Shown here piece by piece: positions 13,875 through 26,441 of a stretch of 64,000 nt of DNA. How positions within the stretch are numbered: the first letter of the stretch is position 1; each line of letters starts with the position of its first letter. Made by a program: the position numbers and the translations under genes. The DNA lies in NCBI RefSeq assembly GCF_051401765.1, contig NW_027480495.1:2108001-2172000 (forward strand), in the 5' to 3' direction. The notes beneath the pieces are model-generated. The model was given only the letters and a program-made list of their open reading frames with translations. It had not been told where the DNA came from and did no database searches. The stretch is from Calliopsis andreniformis (lineage: Eukaryota; Arthropoda; Insecta; Hymenoptera; Andrenidae).

Positions 13875-15038
13875 TCCTAGATACTCAATCGTCAATCCCC
13901 AGTCCTCAATTCTCAATCCTCAATCCTCGTTCCTCAAACCTCAATCCTCAACGCTCAGTCCTCATCCTCAATTCTCAATCCTCAATCCTCAAACCTCACT
14001 CTTCAATCCTCAATACTCAACCCTCAGTCCTCAATACTCAACCATCAATCCTCAACTCTCAATACTCAATAGAATATCCTGAATTCTCAGTATTCAATAC
14101 TCAAACCTCAGTCCTCAACCCTCAGCCCTCATCCTCAATGCTCAATCCTCAATCCTCAAACCTCAATCTTCAATCCTCAATACTCAATCTTCGATTCTCA
14201 ATTCTCAATCCTGAATCCTCAATCCCCAATCCTCAATCTTCAATCCTCAATCCTCAATCCTCAATCCTCAATCCTCAATCCTCAATCATCAATACTCAAT
14301 CTTCAATCCTCAATCCTGAATCCTCAATCCTCAATCCTCAATCCTCAATCATCAGTCATGAATACTCAATCTTCATAACTCAATCTTCAATCCTCAATCC
14401 TCAATCCTCAATCCTCAATCCTCAATCCTCAATCCTCATTCTTCAAACCTCAATCCTCAACCCTCTGTCCTCATCCTCAATTCTCAATTCTCAATCCTCC
14501 ATCCTCAATCCTCAATCTTCAATCGTGAATAATCAATCTCCAATCCTAGATCCTCAATCCCCAATCCTCAATCCTTAATCCTCAATCTTCAAACCTCAAT
14601 ACACAGTCCTCAATCCTCAATACTCAATACTCAATCGTCAATCTTCAATCCTCAATACTCAATTCTCAATCCTCAATCCTCAGTCCTCAAACCTCAATCC
14701 TCAACACTCAGCCATCATCCTCAATACTCAATCCTCAATCCTCAATCCTCAATCCTCAGTCCTCGATTCTCAATCCTCAATCCTCGTTCCTCAAACCTCA
14801 ATCCTCAACCCTCAGTCCTCATCCTCAATTCTCAATCCTCAATCCTCAAACCTCAATCTTCAATCCTCAATACTCAATACTAAATCCTCAATCCTCAATA
14901 CGCAACCATCAAACCTCAATTCTCAATACTCAATAGAATATCCTGAATTCTCAGTATTCAATACTCAAACCTCAATCCTCAACCCTCAGCCCTCATCCTC
15001 CATCCTCAATCCTCAATCCTCAAACCTCAATCTTCAAT
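13862..15038 (+). repeat. HOR segment Y (copy 1), offset 2,719 bp
   Basis: Matches about 16581-17757. The TCGTTCC/TAGATAC string, the second landmark at 14358/17077 and dyads at 14072/16791 and 14936/17655 keep the offset. A visible difference is TCCATCC here near 14500 against TCAATCC in the partner. A related version lies at about 30.7-31.4 kb (dyad 30906, offset 14,115 from 16791). Confidence 0.75.
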
Positions 15039-16083
15039 CATCAATACTCAATCTTCGATTCGCAATTCTCAATCCTCAATCCTCAGTCCCCAATCCTCAA
15101 TCTTCAATCCTCAATCCTCAATACTCAATCCTCAATCCTCAATCCACAATCATCAATGCTCAATCTTCAATCGTCAGTCCTCAATCCTCAATCCTCAATC
15201 CTCAATCATAAGTCATGAATACTCAATCTTCATAACTCAATCCTCAATCCTCAACCCTCAATCCTCATTCTTCAAACCTCAATCCTCAACCCTCAGTCCT
15301 CATCCTCAATTCTCAATTCTCAATCCTCAATCCTAAACCTTCAATCCTCAATACGCAATAATCAATCCTCAAACCTCAATCTTCAATCCTCAATACTCAA
15401 TCCTCAATTCTCAATACTCAACCATCAATCCTCAATTCTCAATACTCAATAGAATATCCTGAATTCTCAGTATTCAATACTCAAATCTCAATCCTCAACC
15501 CTCAGCCCTCATCCTCCATCCTCAATCCTCAGTCCTCAATCCTCAATCTTCAATCCTCAGTACTCAATCCTCAATCCTCAGTCCTCAATCCTCAATCCTC
15601 AATCCTCAGTCATCAATCCTCAATACTCAATACTCAATCGTCAATACTCAATCGTCAATCCTCAGTCCTCAATTCTCAATCCTCAATCCTCGTTCCTCAA
15701 ACCTCAATCCTCAACCCTCAGTCCTCATCCTCAATTCTCAATCCTCAATCCTCAAACCTCAATCTTCAATCTTCAATACTCAATCCTCAATCCTCAATAC
15801 TCAACCATCAATCCTCAATTCTCAATACTCAATCGAATATCCTGAATTCTCAGTATTCAATACTCAAACCTCAATCCTCAACCCTCAGCCCTCATCCTCC
15901 ATCCTCAATCCTGAATCCTCAATCCTCAATCTTCAATCCTCAATACTCAATCATCAATCTTCAATCCTCAATCCTCAATCCTCAATACTCAATCCTCAAT
16001 CCTCAGTCATCAATCCTCAATCTTCAGTACTCAATCGTCAATCCGCAGTCCTCAATCCTCAATCCTCAATCCTCGTTCCTCAA
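15009..16083 (+). repeat. HOR segment X (copy 2)
   Basis: Second copy of 12800-13874. It is followed by a spacer, about 16084-16580, that is absent after copy 1, giving the order X, Y, X', Z, Y'. Confidence 0.75.
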
Positions 16084-16580
16084 ACATCAATCCTCATCCC
16101 TCAGCCATCATCCTCAATCCTCAATCCTCGTTCCTCAATCCTCAAACCTCAATCCTCAATCCTCAATGGTCACTCTCCAATCCTAGATCCTCAATCCCCA
16201 ATCCTCAATCCTTAATCCTCAATCTTCTATCCTCAATCCTTAATTCTCAATCCTCAATACTAAATCCTCAATCCTCAATCCTCAATCCCCAATCCTCAAT
16301 CTTCAATCCTCAATCCGCAATCCTCAAGTCTCAATCCTCAATCCTCAATCTTCAATCCTGAATACTCAATCTTCAATCCTCAATACTCAATCTTCAATCC
16401 TCAACCCTCAATCCACTATCTACAATCCTCAATCCTCAATCATCAACCTTCAATCCTCAATACTCAATCTTCAATCCTCAATACCCAATCCTCAATACTC
16501 AATCCTCAATCCTCAGTCATCAATCCTCAATCCTCAATACTCAATCGTCAATCCTCAGTCCTCAATTCTCAATCCTCAAT

Positions 16581-17757
16581 CCTCGTTCCTCAATCCTAGA
16601 TACTCAATCGTCAATCCCCAGTCCTCAATTCTCAATCCTCAATCCTCGTTCCTCAAACCTCAATCCTCAACGCTCAGTCCTCATCCTCAATTCTCAATCC
16701 TCAATCCTCAAACCTCACTCTTCAATCCTCAATACTCAACCCTCAGTCCTCAATACTCAACCATCAATCCTCAACTCTCAATACTCAATAGAATATCCTG
16801 AATTCTCAGTATTCAATACTCAAACCTCAGTCCTCAACCCTCAGCCCTCATCCTCAATGCTCAATCCTCAATCCTCAAACCTCAATCTTCAATCCTCAAT
16901 ACTCAATCTTCGATTCTCAATTCTCAATCCTGAATCCTCAATCCCCAATCCTCAATCTTCAATCCTCAATCCTCAATCCTCAATCCTCAATCCTCAATCC
17001 TCAATGATCAATACTCAATCTTCAATCCTCAATCCTGAATCCTCAATCCTCAATCCTCAATCCTCAATCATCAGTCATGAATACTCAATCTTCATAACCC
17101 AATCTTCAATCCTCAATCCTCAATCCTCAATCCTCAATCCTCAATCCTCAATCCTCATTCTTCAAACCTCAATCCTCAACCCTCTGTCCTCATCCTCAAT
17201 TCTCAATTCTCAATCCTCAATCCTCAATCCTCAATCTTCAATCGTGAATAATCAATCTCCAATCCTAGATCCTCAATCCCCAATCCTCAATCCTTAATCC
17301 TCAATCTTCAAACCTCAATACACAGTCCTCAATCCTCAATACTCAATACTCAATCGTCAATCTTCAATCCTCAATACTCAATTCTCAATCCTCAATCCTC
17401 AGTCCTCAAACCTCAATCCTCAACACTCAGCCATCATCCTCAATACTCAATCCTCAATCCTCAATCCTCAATCCTCAGTCCTCGATTCTCAATCCTCAAT
17501 CCTCGTTCCTCAAACCTCAATCCTCAACCCTCAGTCCTCATCCTCAATTCTCAAGCCTCAATCCTCAAACCTCAATCTTCAATCCTCAATACTCAATACT
17601 ATATCCTCAATCCTCAATACGCAACCATCAAACCTCAATTCTCAATACTCAATAGAATATCCTGAATTCTCAGTATTCAATACTCAAACCTCAATCCTCA
17701 ACCCTCAGCCCTCATCCTCCATCCTCAATCCTCAATCCTCAAACCTCAATCTTCAAT
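16581..17757 (+). repeat. HOR segment Y (copy 2)
   Basis: Second copy of 13862-15038 with single-base differences, such as ACTATATCC here against ACTAAATCC near 14880 and TTCATAACCCAA in place of TTCATAACTCAA. Confidence 0.75.
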
Positions 17758-18660
17758 CCTCAATACTCAATCTTCGATTCTCAATTCTCAATCCTCAATC
17801 CTCAATCCCCAATCCTCAATCTTCAATCCTCAATCCTCAATCCTCAATCCTCAATCCTCAATCCTCAATCCTCAATCCTCAATCATCAATTCTCATTCTT
17901 CAATCCTCAATCCTCAATCCTCAATCCTCAATCCTCAATCATCAGTCATGGATACTCAATCTTCATAACTCAATCCTCAATACTCAATCCTCAATCCTCA
18001 ATCCTCAATACTCAATCCTCAATCCTCATTCTTCAAACCTCAATCCTCAACCCTCAGTCCTCATCCTCAATTCTCAATTCTCAATCCTCAATCCTCAATC
18101 CTCAATCTTCAATCCTGAATAATCAATCTCCAATCCTAGATACTCAAACCCCAATCCCTAATCCTTAATCCTCAATCTTCAATCCTCAATCCCCAGTCCT
18201 CAATCTTCAATCCTCAATGCTCAATCCTCAATCCTCAATCCTCAATCTTCAGTCCTCAATCCTCAATCATCGAACCTCAAACCTCAATACTCAATACGCA
18301 ATCCTCAGTCCTCAATACGCAACCAACAATCCTCAATTCTCAATACTCAATAGAATATCCTGAATTCTCAGTATTCAATACTCAAACCTCAATCCTCAAC
18401 CCTCAGCCCTCATCCTCCAAGCTCAATCCTCAATCCTCAAACCTCAATCTTCAATCCTCAATACTCAATCTTCGATTCTCAATACTCAATCCTCAATCCT
18501 CAATCCCCAATCCTCAATCTTCAATCCTCATTCCTCAATCCTCAATCCACAATCCTCAATCCTCAATCATCAATACTCAATCGTCAATCCTCAATCCTCA
18601 ATCCTCAATCCTCAATCCTCAATCTTCAATCATCAGTCATGAATACTCAATCTTCATAAC

Positions 18661-20296
18661 TCAATCGTCAATGCTCAATCCTCAATCCTCAATCCTCAAT
18701 CCTCAATCCTCATTCTTCAAACCTCAATCCTCAACCCTCAGTCCTCATCCTCAATTCTCAATTCTCAATCCTCAATCCTCAATCCTCAATCTTCAATCCT
18801 CAATCCTCACTACCCAATCTGCAATCCTCAGACCTCATCCCTCAACCCTCAATCCTCATTCTTCAATCCTCAATACCCAATCCTCAATCTTCAACCCTCA
18901 ATCCTCAATACTCAATTCTCAATCCTCAATCCTCAGTCCTCAGTCCTCAAACCTCAATCCTCAATCCTCAAACCTCAATCCTCAATCCTCAATACTCAAT
19001 CCTGAATCCTCAATACTCTACCATCAATCCTCAATTCTCAATACTCAATAGAATATCCTGAATTCTCAGTATTCAATGCTCAAACCTCAATCCTCAACCC
19101 TCAGCCCTCATCCTCCATCCTCAGTCCTCAATCCTCAAACCTCAATCTTCAATCCTCAATACTCAATCTTCGATTCTCAATCCTCAATACTCAATCCTCA
19201 ATCCCCAATCCTCAATCTTCAATCCTCAATCCTCAATCCTCAATCCTCAATCCTCAATCCTCAATCCTCAACCCTCAATCATCAATTCTCATTCTTCAAT
19301 CCTCAATCCTCAATCCTCAATCCTCAATCCTCAATCCTCAATCATTAGTCACGGGTACTCAATCTTCATAACTCAATCCTCAATACTCAATCCTCAATCC
19401 TCAATCCTCAATACTCAATCCTCAATCCTCATTCTTCAAACCTCAATCCTCAACCCTCAGTCCTTATCCTCAATTCTCAATTCTCATTCCTCAATCCTGA
19501 ATCCTCAATCTTCAATCCTGAATAATCAATCTCCAATCCTAGATACTCAATCCCCAATTCTCAATCCTTAATCCTCAATCTTCAATCCTCAATCCCCAGT
19601 CCTCAATCTTCAATCCTCAATGCTCAATCCTCAATCCTCAATCCTCAATCCTCAGTCCTCAATCCTCAATCATCGAACCTCAAACCTCAATACTCAATAC
19701 TCAATCCTCAGTCCTCAATACGCAACCATCAATCCTCAATTCTCAATACTCAATAGAATATCCTGAATTCTCAGTATTCAATACTCAAACCTCAATCCTC
19801 AACCCTCAGCCCTCATCCTCCATCCTCAATCCTCGTTCCTCAATCCTCAATACACAATCCTCAATCCTCAATAGTCAATCTTCAATCCTAGATCCTCAAT
19901 CACCAATCCTCAATCCTTAATCCTCAATCTTCAATCCTCAATCCTCAATTCTCAATCCTCAATACTCAATCTTCGATTCTCAATTCTCAATCCTCAATCC
20001 TCAATCCCCAATCCTCAATCCTCAGTCATCAATCCTCAATCTTCAATACTCAATCGTCAATCCGCAGTCCTCAATCCTCAATCCTGAATCCTCGTTCCTC
20101 AAACATCAATCCTCAACCCTCAGCCATCATCCTCAATCCTCAATACTCGTTCCTCAATCCTCAATACTCAATCCTCAATCCTCAATAGTCAATCTCCAAT
20201 CCTAGATCCTCAATCCCCAATCCTCAATCCTTCATCCTCAATCTTCATTCCTCAATCCTCAATTCTCAATCCTCAATACTCAACCCTCAATCCTCA
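18661..20296 (+). repeat. Segmental copy, offset 13,509 bp (copy 1)
   Basis: Matches 32170-33805. The join begins at the TCAATCGTCAATGC string (18661 and 32170) and ends where TCCTCAATAC faces TCCTCATTC (20297 and 33806). Dyads at 19051/32560 and 19756/33265 keep the offset. Inside the partner a 1-base loss near 32754 is balanced by a 1-base gain near 33168. Confidence 0.8.
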
Positions 20297-20774
20297 ATAC
20301 TCAACCATCAATCCGCATCTCTCAATACTCAATAGAATATCCTGAATTCTCAGTATTCTATACTCAAACCTCAATCCTCAACACTCAGCCCTCATCCTCC
20401 ATGCTCAATCCTCAATCCTCAAACCTCAATCTTCAATCCTCAATCCTCAATCCTCAATCCTCAATCCTCAATCCTCAATCATCAGTCATGAATACTCAAT
20501 CTTCATAACTCAATCCTCAATGCTCAATCCTCAATCCTCAATCCTCAAACCTCAATCCTCATTCTTCAAACCTCAATCCTCAACCCTCAGTCCTCATCCT
20601 CAATTCTCAATTCTCAATCCTCAATCCTCAATCATCAATCTTCAATCCTCAATCCTCACTACCCAATCTGCAATCCTCAGTCCTCAACCCTCAACCCTCA
20701 ATCCTCATTCTTCAATCCTCAATACCCAATCCTCAATCTTCAACACTCAATCCTCAATCCTCAATTCTCAATCC
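19101..20774 (+). repeat. Direct tandem duplication, 1,674 bp (copy 1)
   Basis: Directly abuts its second copy at 20775. Both start with the TCAGCCCTCATCC string. CACGGG lies at 19350 and 21024 (offset 1,674); later anchors, dyads 19756/21437 and 20335/22016, are at 1,681. Six 6-mers were counted inside, and 1,674 = 7 x 240 - 6. Confidence 0.85.
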
Positions 20775-22455
20775 TCAGCCCTCATCCTCCATCCTCAGTC
20801 CTCAATCCTCAAACCTCAATCTTCAATCCTCAATACTCAATCTTCGATTCTCAATCCTCAATACTCAATCCTCAATCCCCAATCCTCAATCTTCAATCCT
20901 CAATCCTCAATCCTCAATCCTCAATCCTCAATCCTCAATCCTCAACCCTCAATCATCAATTCTCATTCTTCAATCCTCAATCCTCAATCCTCAATCCTCA
21001 ATCCTCAATCCTCAATCATTAGTCACGGGTACTCAATCTTCATAACTCAATCCTCAATACTCAATCCTCAATCCTTAATCCTCAATCCTCAATACACAAT
21101 CCTCAATCCTCATTCTTCAAACCTCAATCCTCAACCCTCAGTCCTTATCCTCAATTCTCAATTCTCATTCCTCAATCCTCAATCCTCAATCTTCAATCCT
21201 GAATAATCAATCTCCAATCCTAGATACTCAATCCCCAATTCTCAATCCTTAATCCTCAATCTTCAATCCTCAATCCCCAGTCCTCAATCTTCAATCCTCA
21301 ATGCTCAATCCTCAATCCTCAATCCTCAATCCTCAGTCCTCAATCCTCAATCATCGAACCTCAAACCTCAATACTCAATACTCAATCCTCAGTCCTCAAT
21401 ACGCAACCAACAATCCTCAATTCTCAATACTCAATAGAATATCCTGAATTCTCAGTATTCAATACTCAAACCTCAATCCTCAACCCTCAGCCCTCATCCT
21501 CCATCCTCAATCCTCGTTCCTCAATCCTCAATACACAATCCTCAATCCTCAATAGTCAATCTCCAATCCTAGATCCTCAATCACCAATCCTCAATCCTTA
21601 ATCCTCAATCTTCAATCCTCAATCCTCAATTCTCAATCTTCAATACTCAATCTTCGATTCTCAATTCTCAATCCTCAATCCTCAATCCCCAATCCTCAAT
21701 CCTCAGTCATCAATCCTCAATCTTCAATACTCAATCGTCAATCCGCAGTCCTCAATCCTCAATCCTGAATCCTCGTTCCTCAAACATCAATCCTCAACCC
21801 TCAGCCATCATCCTCAATCCTCAATACTCGTTCCTCAATCCTCAATACTCAATCCTCAATCCTCAATAGTCAATCTCCAATCCTAGATCCTCAATCCCCA
21901 ATCCTCAATACTTCATCCTCAATCTTCAATCCTCAATCCTCAATTCTCAATCCTCAATACTCAACCCTCAATCCTCAATACTCAACCATCAATCCGCAAC
22001 TCTCAATACTCAATAGAATATCCTGAATTCTCAGTATTCTATACTCAAACCTCAATCCTCAACACTCAGCCCTCATCCTCCATGCTCAATCCTCAATCCT
22101 CAAACCTCAATCTTCAATCCTCAATCCTCAATCCTCAATCCTCAATCCTCAATCCTCAATCATCAGTCATGAATACTCAATCTTCATAACTCAATCCTCA
22201 ATGCTCAATCCTCAATCCTCAATCCTCAAACCTCAATCCTCATTCTTCAAACCTCAATCCTCAACCCTCAGTCCTCATCCTCAATTCTCAATTCTCAATC
22301 CTCAATCCTCAATCATCAATCTTCAATCCTCAATCCTCACTACCCAATCTGCAATCCTCAGTCCTCAACCCTCAACCCTCAATCCTCATTCTTCAATCCT
22401 CAATACCCAATCCTCAATCTTCAACACTCAATCCTCAATCCTCAATTCTCAATCC
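20775..22455 (+). repeat. Direct tandem duplication, 1,681 bp (copy 2)
   Basis: Second copy of 19101-20774, longer by one heptamer inserted near 21070 (a TTAATCC-containing stretch). Other differences are few, for example ATCCGCAACTC near 21996 against ATCCGCATCTC in copy 1. The near-identity and clean abutment suggest a recent unequal exchange. Confidence 0.85.
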
Positions 22456-23694
22456 TCAATCCTCAGTCCTCAGACCTCAAACCTCAATCCTCAACACACA
22501 GCCATCATCCTCAATCCTCAATCCTCAATCCTCAATCCTCATTCTTCAAACCTCAATCCTCAACCCTCAGTCCTCATCCTCAATTCTCAATTCTCAATCC
22601 TCAATCCTCAATCCTCAATCTTCAATCCTGAATAATCAATCTCCAATCCTAGATACTCAATCCCCAATCCTCAATCCTTAATCCTCAATCTTCAATCCTC
22701 AATCCCCAGTCCTCAATCTTCAATCCTCAATGCTCAATCCTCAATCCTCAATCCTCAATCCTCAGTCCTCAATCCTCAATCATCGAACAACAAACCTCAA
22801 TACTCAATACTCAATCCTCAGTCCTCAATACGCAACCAACAATCCTCAATTCTCAATACTCAATAGAATATCCTGAATTCTCAGTATTCAATACTCAAAC
22901 CTCAATCCTCAACCCTCAGCCCTCATCCTCCATGCTCAATCCTCAATCCTCAAACCTCAATCTTCAATCCTCAATACTCAATCTTCGATTCTCAATTCTC
23001 AATCCTCAATCCTCAATCCCCAATCCTCAATCTTCAATCCTCAATCCTCAATCCTCAATCCTCAATCCTCAATCCTCAATCATCAATACTCAATCTTCAA
23101 TCCTCAATCCTCAATCCTCAATCCTCAATCCTCAATCCTCAATCATCAGTCATGAATACTCAATCTTCATAACTCAATCCTCAATGCTCAGTCCTCAATC
23201 CTCAATCCTCAATCCTCAATCCTCATTCTTCAAACCTCAATCCTCAACCCTCAGTCCTCATCCTCAATTCTCAATTCTCAATCCTCAATCCTCAATCCTC
23301 AATCTTCAATCCTCAATCCTCACTACCCAATCTGCAATCCTCAGTCCTCAACCCTCAACGCTCAATCCTCATTCTTCAATCCTCAATACCCAATCCTCAA
23401 TCTTCAACCCTCAGTACTCAATCCTCAATTCTCAATCCTCAATCCTCAGTCCTCAGTCCTCAAACCTCAATCCTCAACACTCAGCCATCATCCTCAATAC
23501 TCAATCCTCAATCCTCAATCCTCAATCCTCAGTCATCAATCTTCAATACTCAATACTCAATCGTCAAGACTCAATCGTCAATCCTCAGTCCTCAATTCTC
23601 AATCCTCAATCCTCGTTCCTCAAACCTCAATCCTCAACCCTCAGTCCTCATCCTCAATTCTCAATCCTCAATCCTCAAACCTCAATCCTCAATC

Positions 23695-25840
23695 CTCAAT
23701 ACTCAATCTTCGCATCTCAATTCTCAATCCTCAATCCTCAGTCCCCAATCCTCAATCTTCAATCCTCAATCCTCAATCCTCAATCCTCAATCCTCAATCC
23801 ACAATCATCAATACTCAATCTTCAATCATCAGTCCTCAATCCTCAATCCTCAATCCTCAATCATAAGTCATGAATACTCAATCTTCATAACTCAATCCTC
23901 AATCCTCAACCCTCAATCCTCATTCTTCAAACCTCAATCCTCAACCCTCGGTCCTCATCCTCAATTCTCAATTCTCAATCCTCAATCCTCAATCTTCAAT
24001 CCTCAATACTCAATCCTCAATCCTCAATGCTCAGTCATCAATCCTCAATACTCAATACTCAATCGTCAATACTCAATCGTCAATCCTCAGTCCTCAATTC
24101 TCAATCCTCAATCCTCGTTCCTCAAACCTCAATCCTCAACCCTCAGTCCTCATCCTCAATTCTCAATTCTCAATCCTCACTCCTCAATCCTCAATCTTCA
24201 ATCCTCAATCCTCACTGCCCAATCTGCAATCCTCAGTCCTCAACCCTCAACCCTCAATCCTCATTCTTCAATCCTCAGTACCCAATCCTCAATCTTCAAC
24301 TCTCAATCCTCAATCCTCAATTCTCAATCATCAATCCTCAGTCCTCAGTCCTCAAAGCTCAATCCTCAACACTCAGCCATCATCCTCAATCCTCAATCCT
24401 CAATCCTCAATCCTCAATCCTCAGTCATCAATCTTCAATACTCAATACTCAATCGTCAATACTCAATCGTCAATCCTCAGTCCTCAATTCTCAATCCTCA
24501 ATCCTCGTTCCTCAAACCTCAAACCTCAACCCTCAGTCCTCATCCTCAATTCTCAATCCTCAACGCTCAAACCTCAATCCTCAATCCTCAATACTCAATC
24601 CTCAATCCTCAATACTCAACCATCAATCCTCAATTCTCAATACTCAATAGAATATCCTGAATTCTCAGTATTCAATACTCAAACCTCAATCATAAACCCT
24701 CAGCCCTCATCCTCCATCCTCAATCCTCAATCCTCAATCCTCAATCTTCAATCCTCAATACTCAATCTTCAATCTTCAATATTCAATCCTCAATCCTCAA
24801 TCCTCAATCCTCAATCCTCAGTCATCAATCCTCAATCTTCAATACTCAATCGTCAATCCGCAGTCCTCAATCCTCAATCCTCAATCCTCGTTCCTCAAAC
24901 ATCAATCCTTAACCCTCAGCCATCATCCTCAATCCTCAATCCTCGTTCCTTAATCCTCAATACTCAATCCTCAATCCTCAATAGTCAATCTCCAATCCTA
25001 GATCCTCAATCCCCAATCCTCAATCCTTAATCCTCAATCTTCAATCCTCAATCCTCAATTCTCAATCCTCAATACTCAATCCTCAATCCTCAATCCTCAA
25101 TCCCCAATCCTCAACCTTCAATCCTCAATCCTCAATCCTCAATCCTCAAGCCTCAATCCTCAATCCTCAATCTTCAATCCTGAATACTCAATCTTCAATC
25201 CTCAATACTCAATCTTCAATCCTCAACCCTCAATCCACAATCCACAATCCTCAATCCTCAATCATCAACCTTCAATCCTCAATACTCAATCTTCAATCCT
25301 CAATCCTCAATCCTGAATCGTCAATCCTCATTCTTCAATCCTCAATACCCAATCTTCAATGCTCAATCCTCAATCCTCAGTCATCAATCCTCAATCCTCA
25401 ATACTCAATCGTCAATCCTCAGTCCTCAATTCTCAATCCTCAATCCTCGTTCCTCAATCCTCGATACTCAATCGTCAATCCCCAGTCCTCAATTCTCAAT
25501 CCTCAATCCTCGTTCCTCTAACCTCAATCCTCAACCCTCAGTCCTCATCCTCAATTCTCAATCCACAATCCTCAAACCTCACTCTTCAATCCCCAATACT
25601 CAACCCTCAATCCTCAATACTCAACCATCAATCCTCAACTCTCAATACTCAATAGAATATCCTGAATTCTCAGTATTCAATACTCAAACCTCAATCCTCA
25701 ACACTCAGCCCTCATCCTCCATGCTCAATGCTCAATCCTCAAACCTCAATCTTCAATCCTCAATACTCAATCTTCGATTCTCAATTCTCAATCCTCAATA
25801 CTCAATCCCCAATCCTCAATCTTCAATCCTCAATCGTCAA
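23695..25840 (+). repeat. 3.8-kb HOR block, copy 3 (left part only)
   Basis: Corresponds to 10090-12228. CTTCGCATC at 23708 and the dyad at 24650 give offset 13,605; the dyad at 25655 gives 13,612, so one extra heptamer lies between. The match ends near 25840, where GTCAATTC replaces GTCAATCC and an AACCCTGAACCC string follows. About 2,747 then 2,740 bp separate it from the copy starting at 26442, so the two form an imperfect tandem pair. Confidence 0.8.
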
Positions 25841-26441
25841 TTCTCAATCCTCAATCCTCAATCCTCAATCCTCAATCCTCAATCTTCAATCCTCAATCCT
25901 CAATACCCAATCTGCAATCCTCAGTCCTCAACCCTGAACCCTCAATCCTCATTCTTCAATCCTCAATACCCAATCCTCAATCTTCAACCCTCAATCCTCA
26001 ATCCTCAATTCTCAATCCTCAATCCTCAGTCCTCAGTCCTCAAACCTCAATCCTCAACACACAGCCATCATCCTCAATCCTCAATCCTCAATCCTCAATC
26101 CTCAATCCTCAGTCATCAATCTTCAATACTCAATACTCAATCGTCAATACTCAATCGTCAATCCTCAGTCCTCAATTCTCAATCCTCAATCCTCGTTCCT
26201 CAAACCTCAATCCTCAACCCTCAGTCCTCATCCTCAATTCTCAATCCTCAATCCTCAAACCTCAATCCTCAATCCTCAATACTCAATCCTCAATCCTCAA
26301 TACTCAACCATCAATCCTCAATTCTCAATACTCAATAGAATATCCTGAATTCTCAGTATTCAATACTCAAACCTCAATCATAAACCCTCAGCCCTCATAC
26401 TCCATCCTCAATCCTCAATCCTCAATCCTCAATCTTCAATC

